A stretch of 63,549 bases of DNA from Kineothrix sp. MSJ-39 (lineage in GTDB: Bacteria; Bacillota; Clostridia; Lachnospirales; Lachnospiraceae): positions 1 to 63,549 of the forward strand of contig NZ_JAHLPN010000017.1 in the NCBI RefSeq assembly GCF_018917935.1, given 5' to 3'. Positions 43,262 to 50,440 of this stretch are shown here, piece by piece. Under the pieces are notes generated by a model. The model had not been told where the DNA came from, did no database searches, and worked only from the letters and a program-made list of their open reading frames with translations. Numbering within the stretch: the stretch's first letter is position 1; every line of letters starts with the position of its first letter. Position numbers and translations under genes: made by a program.

Positions 43262-43714
43262 CTACTCTTTATCTGAAACAGCAATCTCCAGAAACGGACT
43301 GACTGCATCGATCGTCAATACTTCCTTTTTATCCACCCAGTCCGTATCGACAGTATAAATTTCTCCCGGTCTGATATCACACGCCGCTACCAGCTTCTGG
43401 AAGCGTGCATGCATATCTTTAAAGCTTACAATATAATAGTAATACATTCTGCCCTGCAGGTATGCCTGCTCGCAGATCTTTGTTTTGCATTTATTTTCAG
43501 CGCAGTCATCTGCAAATTCCCGTCTGATATAGTCCTCCGCATCCTGAAAATCTTCTTCCTCCGCTTCTAAAAGGAAGCTGAATACCATGTCACTGCTGCC
43601 AGATCGTTCAAAGCATGCAAAAGTCCGGTCGCCATCCTCATTTTCCGAAAGCTCATATGCTTCCGGGATCTCCAGCCGGAGATTTGTCTGTTCTGACTCA
43701 ATTTCCGTTTTCAT
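43262..43714 (-). CDS. hypothetical protein
   Basis: The product (150 aa) is soluble and acidic, with no signal peptide. It contains a YYYYIVSF stretch and several Cys residues. The fold looks like alternating strands and helices, but no family is recognised. ATG 43714 is chosen for GGAGG five bases upstream although the frame is longer. It lies 48 bases before the EIIC-EAL gene on the same strand and is probably co-transcribed with it. Confidence 0.6.
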   Translation of the reverse strand: MKTEIESEQTNLRLEIPEAYELSENEDGDRTFACFERSGSSDMVFSFLLEAEEEDFQDAEDYIRREFADDCAENKCKTKICEQAYLQGRMYYYYIVSFKDMHARFQKLVAACDIRPGEIYTVDTDWVDKKEVLTIDAVSPFLEIAVSDKE

Positions 43715-43793
43715 GTCCGCCTCCTTCGTTTTCTTCTCTTTCGTCATTGCCTGTATTTTTATTTTTCTGCTACTCAGTATAACATACTCTGCA

Positions 43794-43828
43794 TAAAAAA
43801 GCACTTCTCAGATTTCCCAAGAAGTGCT
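43794..43828 (-). terminator. terminator of the 162-residue membrane protein gene
   Basis: GCACTTCT and AGAAGTGC (43801-43808, 43820-43827) form a stem with an 11-base loop. On the minus strand TTTTTTATG follows. Confidence 0.85.
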
Positions 43829-43861
43829 CCATTCAACATCAAAATCATCAAAACCTTTCAA

Positions 43862-44350
43862 TTAAATTTTGCCGATCAATACCACGATCCCTGCCACGAT
43901 CAGTGCAATAACAAGATACAGGATGGTAGCCAGACCACGTTTTACCAGAACATCCTTCCACGGCTTGATGTAAGGAATTCCTTCCATACCCTCGATGACC
44001 CAGATCTTGCTGTGTGCCACCCATACTCTGTCAAGCAGGATGCCATCAAACCAGTTCATAACCACCAGGAACAGATATGCCTGCCAGAAAGCTGTCTTGA
44101 AATCAGTTACCTGATTCCACAGCGCGATGATCAGGATCAAGGCAACAAAGATGAAGATGCAAAACGGTACCATAAAACGTTTTCCTCTTTTCATTGTTGC
44201 ATCTTTATCCGCAAGTCCCCGTCTCTGGGCTTCCTCTATGTATGCCTTCGGATAAAAATACAGACAATTCATTCCATCGTTTTTTACCGCTAATTTTACC
44301 GGCAAGATAAACAGAATACAATATAATATGTTTTGTAATAACAGCAGCAT
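43862..44350 (-). CDS. small polytopic membrane protein of unknown function
   Basis: The product (162 aa) has four predicted membrane helices (about 1-20, 58-78, 88-105 and 140-160). Between the first two is a cytoplasmic stretch with FYPKAYIEEAQRRGL. A WVIEGMEGIPYIKPWKD loop precedes the last helix. I recognise no domain; similar unnamed proteins occur in clostridia. It has its own promoter, GGAAGG ribosome site and terminator, so it is monocistronic. Confidence 0.65.
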   Translation of the reverse strand: MLLLLQNILYCILFILPVKLAVKNDGMNCLYFYPKAYIEEAQRRGLADKDATMKRGKRFMVPFCIFIFVALILIIALWNQVTDFKTAFWQAYLFLVVMNWFDGILLDRVWVAHSKIWVIEGMEGIPYIKPWKDVLVKRGLATILYLVIALIVAGIVVLIGKI

Positions 44351-44438
44351 TTTTAATACCTTCCTTTTCTTATTCTCCTGTCCCTATTTACTTTCTGTAA
44401 AAAGAAACAGCACGGGTTAGTCCTTTCTAACCAGCGCT

Positions 44439-44466
44439 ATTTTACCACATTTTTCTTATTATGCAA
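44439..44466 (-). promoter_or_regulatory. promoter of the 162-residue membrane protein gene
   Basis: TTGCAT (44466-44461), 16 bases, TAAAAT (44444-44439). A small GGTTAG/CTAACC hairpin (44416-44432) lies in the leader. Confidence 0.6.
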
Positions 44467-44522
44467 ATATTTTTATGGAAACCCATGACTAGACCTGCCA
44501 TTTATGCCAGCCAATTCAGATC

Positions 44523-44611
44523 GTCTTCTGCAATTCCGTGCGATCAGCATGCTTCCTCCAGCAGTTCTGTGCAATCTGCATGGCTTCTCCAGCAGCCCTA
44601 CGCGATCCATG
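44523..44611. repeat. three degenerate tandem repeats of about 30 bp
   Basis: Three imperfect units (44523-44550, 44551-44582, 44583-44611) share CTTC-TCCAGCAG and GCATG or CCATG ends. The last unit contains the stop codon of the DUF2828 gene; the other two lie just downstream of it. Confidence 0.5.
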
Positions 44612-46223
44612 GCAGGATCGCATCCTCGATCGCCTGATACCGTGGCGAATCCAACACCTGCAGCAAAGCCTTGTAAGGATCTTTTTGGGTTTGATCAGCG
44701 GCAACCTTCATTGCATTTTGTGAAAAACCGGAAAGCAGGCACAGTCCTTCCTCGTTATCTACCATAGGAATGGTATCCGTTCTTCCACACACGTTCCAAA
44801 AGATCAGCCGTGGCATCCGATATCCCGCAGCTTTATACTTTCCTGCGATCCGGGCAAACAGCGTATCATTGACAGGTTTTCTCTTTTTTCCCAAAAAATA
44901 AGATGCAGTTGCCTCATCAAATTCCATATCCGAAATAATGAGCACCTGCTTGGGGAGCTCCTCCCGTGGCACATTCTCGCACTCTGCCATTGCAAGAAGC
45001 AGGTCAAATACAGCCTCAATATTCGTATTTGACATTTCATTATGTGCAAACATGATCTCCAGCTTATCCTTAAGACTTGTATGTTCTTTCAGATCAATAA
45101 ACTGCGGATGATCGCTGAACGTAATGGCTTTGTTATGAAAGACACCACGAAGCTGCTCGGCAAAATAAATTGCCAGTGAATTACAGATCTCGATTGCCAT
45201 AACAGAGCTGCTTCCGGATGCCATCTGAAACATGCTGCCTGAACCATCCGCCACCACAATGGCATCTTCAAAGCCCCAATCATTCTGAAAACCTTCCCGC
45301 ACAATCTTCTTCCACATGAGTTCTGAAAGAAGATCTCCCTGCAAAACTCGGTAATAGCTGCTTTTGCCTGTGATCCGGTGTACGATCTCATAGGGCATCA
45401 GCCCCTTGGTATTCAGGTTACCTTCGCCTAACAATACCTTTTCCAGATACTCGATCCTTCTGTCCCGGTCATGTCTTTCAAATGCTTTGTCGTACAGTAT
45501 ATTGGCTTTTGCCGGAACCGTTTCATATGCAATATCTGCCCATGCTCCAGCAGACATTTTTGTTTCTATAACATTTGCATATGCCCGCAGCTTTGCCAGT
45601 GTCTTACGATATTCTTTCTGCGACATCTTAAAGTACCTGCAAAGCTTTCCCGCATACGCTCTTGTCTTTTTAGAAGATGTATTACAGCTGGGGAGCCATT
45701 TCCCAAGAAGAGATACCTGTTTTCCCGCTTCCATGGCTGCCAGATCCCGATCAAGCTGCTTTTTGTACATTCCCGCCACATCGCCCGCCAGCGGCGTATC
45801 CAGAAGGATAAGCGCATCATCATATCTGCCGTATTGGGGTACATAATTAAGGACAGCCCGTGCTATCTCCGATCGGGAAATTGCAAGATATTTCAGACAC
45901 ACCCGAAAGGTTCTTCTTTCTCCCAATCCTTCCAGAATATCCCGCACAAAGAAAAGCCACTTTACTGCATACCCCGGAGAATCATGAAAAACTTTCGTAA
46001 ATTCCTGTACGATATATGCTTCCTCTCTTGCTCTGAGGGAAGAAACCTGAAAATTCAGATCCAGTAACGGTTTTGTGGTTGTTCTGTATCCGACAGCACC
46101 GTTTTCGGTTACTGATCTGTTATGATAGCCTTTGACAAACTGAACCGCACGGGATCCGGTGATATCCGTTTCCGCAATCTGCTGATCCATATATGCGCCA
46201 TCAAACCAAAATGCTCTTTTCAT
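44598..46223 (-). CDS. DUF2828 family protein with VWA domain (TROVE-like)
   Basis: The product (541 aa) has a helical repeat N-terminal part with the stretch KWLFFVRDILEGLGERRTFR (about 90-110), as in DUF2828 and the related TROVE/Ro60 repeat. A C-terminal von Willebrand A domain follows, whose metal site is intact (VVADGSGSM about 322-330, and LIISDMEFDEA). Ro60-like proteins bind small RNAs; DUF2828 function is unknown. ATG 46223 is chosen for AAGGAGG five bases upstream. It is the first gene of the accessory island from the left. Confidence 0.72.
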   Translation of the reverse strand: MKRAFWFDGAYMDQQIAETDITGSRAVQFVKGYHNRSVTENGAVGYRTTTKPLLDLNFQVSSLRAREEAYIVQEFTKVFHDSPGYAVKWLFFVRDILEGLGERRTFRVCLKYLAISRSEIARAVLNYVPQYGRYDDALILLDTPLAGDVAGMYKKQLDRDLAAMEAGKQVSLLGKWLPSCNTSSKKTRAYAGKLCRYFKMSQKEYRKTLAKLRAYANVIETKMSAGAWADIAYETVPAKANILYDKAFERHDRDRRIEYLEKVLLGEGNLNTKGLMPYEIVHRITGKSSYYRVLQGDLLSELMWKKIVREGFQNDWGFEDAIVVADGSGSMFQMASGSSSVMAIEICNSLAIYFAEQLRGVFHNKAITFSDHPQFIDLKEHTSLKDKLEIMFAHNEMSNTNIEAVFDLLLAMAECENVPREELPKQVLIISDMEFDEATASYFLGKKRKPVNDTLFARIAGKYKAAGYRMPRLIFWNVCGRTDTIPMVDNEEGLCLLSGFSQNAMKVAADQTQKDPYKALLQVLDSPRYQAIEDAILPWIA

Positions 46224-46368
46224 AGGTTCCTCCTTTTCCGTGAAACACCAGACACATAGAAAACAGGACGTCAGGTCCCGCTGCTTGTATATTCTCATCA
46301 TTTACCTAATCAAATCATCTGCTGTAAGTGTCTGTATCATTGATAAAACTATCTTATATTTCACGGTG

Positions 46369-47241
46369 TCAGTTGTCGAGCAACCGGTGGTTCAGACATT
46401 GATACAATGCTCTGTAAAATGCATACAAATTCTGCCCCTCCGACGGTCCTGACACACTTCCGTCACCCGCCTCAAGGATTTTCCAGCTTCCATCCGCCAG
46501 CTCTGCATAATCCAGCGTATAAAACGGAGAAGGAAGGGATCGATATCTTTCCAGTAAGTTTTTCGGCGGCTGAGGCGTGAAATTCCCCTGCAGGGAATTT
46601 CTCGATACAGACGCAATCTCATTTTCGATGTAGAACACGCGGTACTCATTTGTTGCTTTTCCGTATCTTGCCAGATCCACATATTCCTTAAAACATAACC
46701 CGCCGGAGAGCAGCTCCCCGCGGTATTGATAGAAAAGCTCCATGGCATTCCGGAAGGCTTCCTCCGTTGTATCTTTCGTAAAATAGGTCGGGAAATTTGT
46801 GCCTTTTACCGATTTCACATAATCCTTCACCATAAAGCGATCAAACTTCTTTTGTATATCCGCCAACGAGTATGCGTTACCGGACGGAACCGCAAGCATC
46901 TTTGGCGTATCTTCTTTGATCGCCTCATACACCTGTGGAAAATAATGAAAATATTGATACGCCTTGGGATCCGTAACCAGTGTGATTCCTTTCTCCTGCA
47001 GTTTGTGGTAGAAAGAAGCATACTGCTCTTCTTTCATCATCCAGCCGCGATATACTGCAGTGACAGGGGATGGGATTTCTTTGGATAATACAAGTACGCC
47101 ATCGTGAAACCACTTTTCATAACTGAATAAAACAACCTCCCATAGCCCTGTATCTATCGCCGCTTCGTATTCATTTTGTATATCTTCGTCTATCTTTTTC
47201 CCATCAAAAAAGCTTGAGGGGAATAAAATTGTATGAACCAT
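46369..47241 (-). CDS. ATP-grasp protein, R2K clade (DUF4343-like)
   Basis: The product (290 aa) resembles the R2K_3 (DUF4343) ATP-grasp group: N-terminal HTILFPSSFF, the YRGWMMKEEQYASFYHKL block, then LVTDPKAYQYFHYFPQVY, FMVKDYVKSVKG with the nucleotide-binding Lys, and the C-terminal KILEAGDGSVSGPSEG with Glu and Gly metal/ATP residues. This clade is predicted to ligate amino acids to proteins or peptides. ATG 47241 follows AAGGTGA; a GTG at 47250 is also open. Its start overlaps the upstream gene, and its last eight codons are the 24-bp direct repeat. Confidence 0.72.
   Translation of the reverse strand: MVHTILFPSSFFDGKKIDEDIQNEYEAAIDTGLWEVVLFSYEKWFHDGVLVLSKEIPSPVTAVYRGWMMKEEQYASFYHKLQEKGITLVTDPKAYQYFHYFPQVYEAIKEDTPKMLAVPSGNAYSLADIQKKFDRFMVKDYVKSVKGTNFPTYFTKDTTEEAFRNAMELFYQYRGELLSGGLCFKEYVDLARYGKATNEYRVFYIENEIASVSRNSLQGNFTPQPPKNLLERYRSLPSPFYTLDYAELADGSWKILEAGDGSVSGPSEGQNLYAFYRALYQCLNHRLLDN
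46372..46395. repeat. 24-bp direct repeat, copy 1
   Basis: This exact 24-base sequence recurs at 47925-47948 in the same orientation, 1553 bases away. Here it encodes the last residues (LNHRLLDN) of the ATP-grasp protein, and the stop codon abuts it. It contains an imperfect AACC-ACC-GGTT palindrome. Confidence 0.85.
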
Positions 47242-47246
47242 CAATC

Positions 47247-47936
47247 TCACCTTTTTTTGCGTTTATTTTGTTGTTTTTTCCTGAAATCAAAGAAATAATC
47301 TACACTTTTTATATCTCTGAGGCAGACATAGATTGTTATAAGCCCTTCCTGCTTATCTTCTGCATAATAGATCCTTCCTGCCTTACTGTACGAGCTTTTT
47401 CTGACCCTGTTGAGAACAGATCCGGCAAATTTATCCACATAGTTCTGTGTCATCCCCCAGTTTCCTTCTTCGTATAATTCCTGCCAGTTATTAAAGCTCA
47501 TCCGCCGCTCTTCATACGCCTCATACATCTGCTTCACTTTTTCATATGCGCGCTTGCATTCCTCCGGTGTATGCTCTTCTTTTGAAAACTTTTTATCGGC
47601 TATTTCACCGTTTTCATCCATATTCGTGACAAGCTCCCAAAAGGATCTTCCGGTTATCCGGAACTTATTTTGATAATCCAGATACATATTGTACTCTTCA
47701 TCATCAAAATCAGGCTCGCTGTCATAAAATTTTTCAACTGCAGATTCGCAGAAATAATGACGAAGCAGTTTTTCCAAAAATCTTTTTGATAGCTTCAGCT
47801 TCTTTGGTATTTCATTCCACCTCTTAAACGCCTGACGTGCAAATTCATTTTGTTTCTCAACCGATACCTTTTTATGTAACATTTCTACAACCTCCATAAA
47901 AGCATCATATCTTTCAGAGTAGTTGTTGTCGAGCAA
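47247..47936 (-). CDS. hypothetical protein coupled to the ATP-grasp gene
   Basis: The product (up to 229 aa) is soluble and very rich in charged and aromatic residues, ending in a Lys/Arg/Gln tail. There is no recognised domain. The longest frame uses TTG 47936, inside copy 2 of the direct repeat, without a clear ribosome site; ATG 47897 (216 aa) is the alternative and is also weakly marked. Its stop overlaps the ATP-grasp start, so the two are coupled and may form a substrate-enzyme pair. Confidence 0.55.
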   Translation of the reverse strand: MLDNNYSERYDAFMEVVEMLHKKVSVEKQNEFARQAFKRWNEIPKKLKLSKRFLEKLLRHYFCESAVEKFYDSEPDFDDEEYNMYLDYQNKFRITGRSFWELVTNMDENGEIADKKFSKEEHTPEECKRAYEKVKQMYEAYEERRMSFNNWQELYEEGNWGMTQNYVDKFAGSVLNRVRKSSYSKAGRIYYAEDKQEGLITIYVCLRDIKSVDYFFDFRKKQQNKRKKR

Positions 47937-47948
47937 CCGGTGGTTCAG
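47925..47948. repeat. 24-bp direct repeat, copy 2
   Basis: Identical to 46372-46395. It lies two bases past the stop of the XRE regulator gene and covers the first codons of the 229-residue frame, in the same reading frame (LNHRLLDN) as copy 1. Confidence 0.85.
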
Positions 47949-47949
47949 G

Positions 47950-48219
47950 CTACGCAGCTATAGAACATCCTAAACAAGTAGAAGAGGACACAAGGTCCTC
48001 TTCCACTAAAAGCTCCATTGGGCTTACATGATACAAAATTGCTAAGGCTACCAGATTATCGGCCTGAGGATAACACTTTCCTGCTTCCCACTTATACACA
48101 GCCTGGGTTGATTCAAACCCCATGTACTCCATGACCTGCTTCACAGAAATATTTCTCTGTCTGCGGATCTGTCTCATCCGCTCACCGCTGGCCACAATAT
48201 CGAAATGTGGTCGTTCCAT
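47950..48219 (-). CDS. XRE-family helix-turn-helix regulator
   Basis: The product (89 aa) is a single HTH_3 domain (residues about 12-68; MRQIRRQRNISVKQVMEYMGF and YKWEAGKCYPQADNLVALA) with a short tail holding a Cys pair. ATG 48219 is chosen for GGAGG six bases upstream. It may control the coupled genes after it, or the ATPase pair before it, whose promoter carries a palindrome. Confidence 0.82.
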   Translation of the reverse strand: MERPHFDIVASGERMRQIRRQRNISVKQVMEYMGFESTQAVYKWEAGKCYPQADNLVALAILYHVSPMELLVEEDLVSSSTCLGCSIAA

Positions 48220-48349
48220 GTCGCGCCTCCTTTTGGAAAACTCATCGATTTGTCCTACAAAAATACCGCATGGCAATATCATAACACATAATTGGGGAAA
48301 TGTGGTATTAACTTGTGGTTAAATTATAGCTTAACGATACATATGTAAT

Positions 48350-48856
48350 TTATTCTTTATTTTTCACTATACTTGAATCATTACGAATCTTGTCATATGG
48401 GGGCTGTGGTTCCCTACACCATAGCATATTCAAATCAAATGAATGAGCTGCCAATTTCTGCTTCAGTTTCTTTTCTCTAATAAAATCCCTTTTAAAATCC
48501 GATTTGCTTTTTGAGTCGAGAAGTTCTTCAATGTGCTTAATATCCGTACTTCTGATAAGTTCATCCTCTATATTTTTTACCTGAGTAATGCAATATACAT
48601 TCTTTACTCTTGAGGATTTCTTTGCCTTCCTGATATTTTCGTTAAGTATATCAATATTACCAGCATCTGTATCAAAAACAAAAATAAGAATTGTACCTTC
48701 CGATAACACTCTCAGCTTTAAATCCGTCAATTTTTCCTGAACAACATTCAAAACTTGAATCTTACCCGGCTGAATCAATCTCATATCCGTTTTTAATACC
48801 TCAATTAATCGCTTCTCATCGTCACCCTCTACAAAATACTGATAAATATCTTTCAT
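48350..48856 (-). CDS. TOPRIM-like small protein, partner of the AAA ATPase
   Basis: The product (168 aa) shows the TOPRIM plan: an N-terminal glutamate in YQYFVEGDDEKRLIEVL (about 10) and a D-x-D pair in LIFVFDTDAGNID (about 63). This fits the small nucleases that accompany ATPases in OLD, RloAB and PARIS-type systems. The C-terminal part is Lys-rich. ATG 48856 is chosen for GGAGG eight bases upstream. It lies 13 bases after the ATPase stop. Base use is visibly more A+T-rich than in the housekeeping genes. Confidence 0.6.
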   Translation of the reverse strand: MKDIYQYFVEGDDEKRLIEVLKTDMRLIQPGKIQVLNVVQEKLTDLKLRVLSEGTILIFVFDTDAGNIDILNENIRKAKKSSRVKNVYCITQVKNIEDELIRSTDIKHIEELLDSKSKSDFKRDFIREKKLKQKLAAHSFDLNMLWCREPQPPYDKIRNDSSIVKNKE

Positions 48857-48869
48857 CCTTACACCCTCC

Positions 48870-49988
48870 TTAAATGTCTGCCAAAGCAAACACTTTTTCC
48901 AACATAGGTGCTGAAGAAAAAAGATCATTTTGAACGGCGATCTTAACTGAATCTCTATTTTTCTTTACATACTCTCCTGCATTTACAACTGAAATATAAC
49001 AGTTGTCACCGAATATCTCTTTTCTCAAAAAATTATAACTGTGTTTAGGAAAATCCATGTCTAAAATATCTGTATTATGCGTTGTAAAAAACAACTGACT
49101 ATCTCCCTCAAGTTTTTGAACCATAAGAGATAGAAAAGCTTTTTCTATATCTGAATGGATGTATGAAAATTTTTCATCACAGTAAAAAAAACTATATCCT
49201 CCACATACCAATGCAGCAAACATATTGGCAAGACTAATACCTTCTTTTGTGCCACTGGAAAGTTTATCGTCTCCAACAATTATTCCATTCTTAATCATAA
49301 TTGGTTCATTCCCTAAATGTATAACATAGGTGTCTTTTACCTCACTTACCTTTTCTACTTCCGTAATTAATGGATCCAGAGCCTGAAGTGTATTTTTTAA
49401 GATACTAAGATACCTCTTCTCATTTTCAGGAATATATCTTGATGTTACTCTTCTACTGTCTCTTGGGAACTCAAACGCCCACGATAATTTTTCAACTTTT
49501 TCAAGTTCCCGCAAAAAATCATGATTATATTCGCTTGTTGACTTCGCCTGCAATCTTTCCAAACATCTCTCATAAGTCTCAGTCTTATTAATTTCAATCT
49601 TTTCAACTTTCGTCAAAAAATTTTCACTAGTATAATCACATTCTTCTCTTTTTCCTTTTATAATAGAAGTAATTCTGTAAAAATTATCCCTGACAACAAT
49701 CTGAATTTCGAATGTAGCATCCTTTTGGGTATCATTGATATATGTTATAAGATTAGTAAATTCTTTTCTATCAATAAAATTGAAAATAGACATAAGCATT
49801 CTTCCAATAGATGTTTTTCCAGATGCATTTGATCCCATCAATATATTAAGTTTCCTATATCTAAAATTAGGATGGTTCTGCAGATTTTCTACCATCTGAT
49901 TTCCAACAATCTTCTTTGGATATGACATATTAATTTCAAAATCATTAAAAGCCATGTAATTATTTAGCTTTAAGTTCATCAAAATCAT
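48870..49988 (-). CDS. AAA/ABC-type ATPase, OLD/RloA-like
   Basis: The product (372 aa) is an SMC/ABC-class ATPase with Walker A LMGSNASGKTSIG (about 50), signature LSSGTKEGISLANM, Walker B FFYCDEKFSYIH and H-loop FFTTHNTDIL. Between them is a short helical insertion rather than long coiled coils. Proteins of this form with a TOPRIM partner are known in anti-phage defence. The first ATG (49988) follows GGAG by eight bases; a GTG at 49997 is also open. It heads a two-gene operon with a perfect consensus promoter. Confidence 0.75.
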   Translation of the reverse strand: MILMNLKLNNYMAFNDFEINMSYPKKIVGNQMVENLQNHPNFRYRKLNILMGSNASGKTSIGRMLMSIFNFIDRKEFTNLITYINDTQKDATFEIQIVVRDNFYRITSIIKGKREECDYTSENFLTKVEKIEINKTETYERCLERLQAKSTSEYNHDFLRELEKVEKLSWAFEFPRDSRRVTSRYIPENEKRYLSILKNTLQALDPLITEVEKVSEVKDTYVIHLGNEPIMIKNGIIVGDDKLSSGTKEGISLANMFAALVCGGYSFFYCDEKFSYIHSDIEKAFLSLMVQKLEGDSQLFFTTHNTDILDMDFPKHSYNFLRKEIFGDNCYISVVNAGEYVKKNRDSVKIAVQNDLFSSAPMLEKVFALADI

Positions 49989-50035
49989 TTCTTTCACTCC
50001 TTATGCCATTTCTTCCCTTTTTAGGAACTAATACG

Positions 50036-50065
50036 ATTATACTTTTATTATGATTGACTGTCAAT
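50036..50065 (-). promoter_or_regulatory. consensus promoter with overlapping palindrome
   Basis: TTGACA (50064-50059), 17 bases, TATAAT (50041-50036) is a full match to sigma-A boxes. The 13-base palindrome ATTGAC-T-GTCAAT (50053-50065) covers the -35 box, so a dimeric repressor could block it. It drives the ATPase/TOPRIM pair. Confidence 0.75.
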
Positions 50066-50093
50066 AATTATACGCACTCATCCTCCGTTCTAT

Positions 50094-50247
50094 TCATTTA
50101 TATACTTCTATCATTAGATTTGCAGAATGTATTGAAATCCAATAATAATGAGGACGATAATTTCCCTGTTCCTTATTACTCATCAGATATTTATCCTGAA
50201 CCAAGTCAAAAAATTCATCTTTGATATGGTAAGAATATCTCTGTCAT
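50094..50247 (-). pseudogene. broken toxin-like gene, possibly type III toxin (ToxN/CptN-like)
   Basis: ATG 50247, with GGAG just upstream, begins MTEIFL. One base later the frame shifts into HIKDEFFDLVQDKYLM and on to SNKEQGNYRPHYY, then stops at 50094. This pattern recalls the N-terminal part of clostridial type III toxin-antitoxin endoribonucleases, whose normal continuation with catalytic region is absent. A frameshift plus a deletion explain the remains. No antitoxin repeat array is visible. The family call is from memory and tentative. Confidence 0.4.
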
Positions 50248-50270
50248 ATCTCCATAGACAATCTTTCTTT

Positions 50271-50308
50271 TGCGATAAAATTCCCCATCAGCAATCACTG
50301 ATGGGGAA
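50271..50308 (-). terminator. terminator downstream of lysS
   Basis: TTCCCCATCAG and CTGATGGGGAA (50281-50291, 50298-50308) form an 11-bp stem with a six-base loop. On the minus strand TTTTATCG follows. It is about 130 bases past the lysS stop. Confidence 0.75.
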
Positions 50309-50440
50309 CATTTACTTCTATCATTAGTAGATACAGCATCTTTGGAATAATCAACCTATTTTCATGTTTAGAAGTAGTCTTTTATTACATCCTGGCTCAC
50401 TATTGTCGTAACTTTATCATAAAATAAAATATTTACTATT

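Larger units (their letters stand above)
50000..50440. other. A+T-rich stretch without intact genes
   Basis: This stretch holds the ATPase promoter (50036-50065), the broken toxin-like frame (50094-50247), the lysS terminator (50271-50308) and a 15-base direct repeat (50103-50117 and 50313-50327). The remaining bases, 50328-50440, show nothing I can name. Confidence 0.6.

Noticed and set aside
48350-49988. a definite PARIS or Gabija system
   Set aside because: The ATPase fits an OLD/RloA-like shape but the TOPRIM partner is much shorter than in those systems and no helicase is present.
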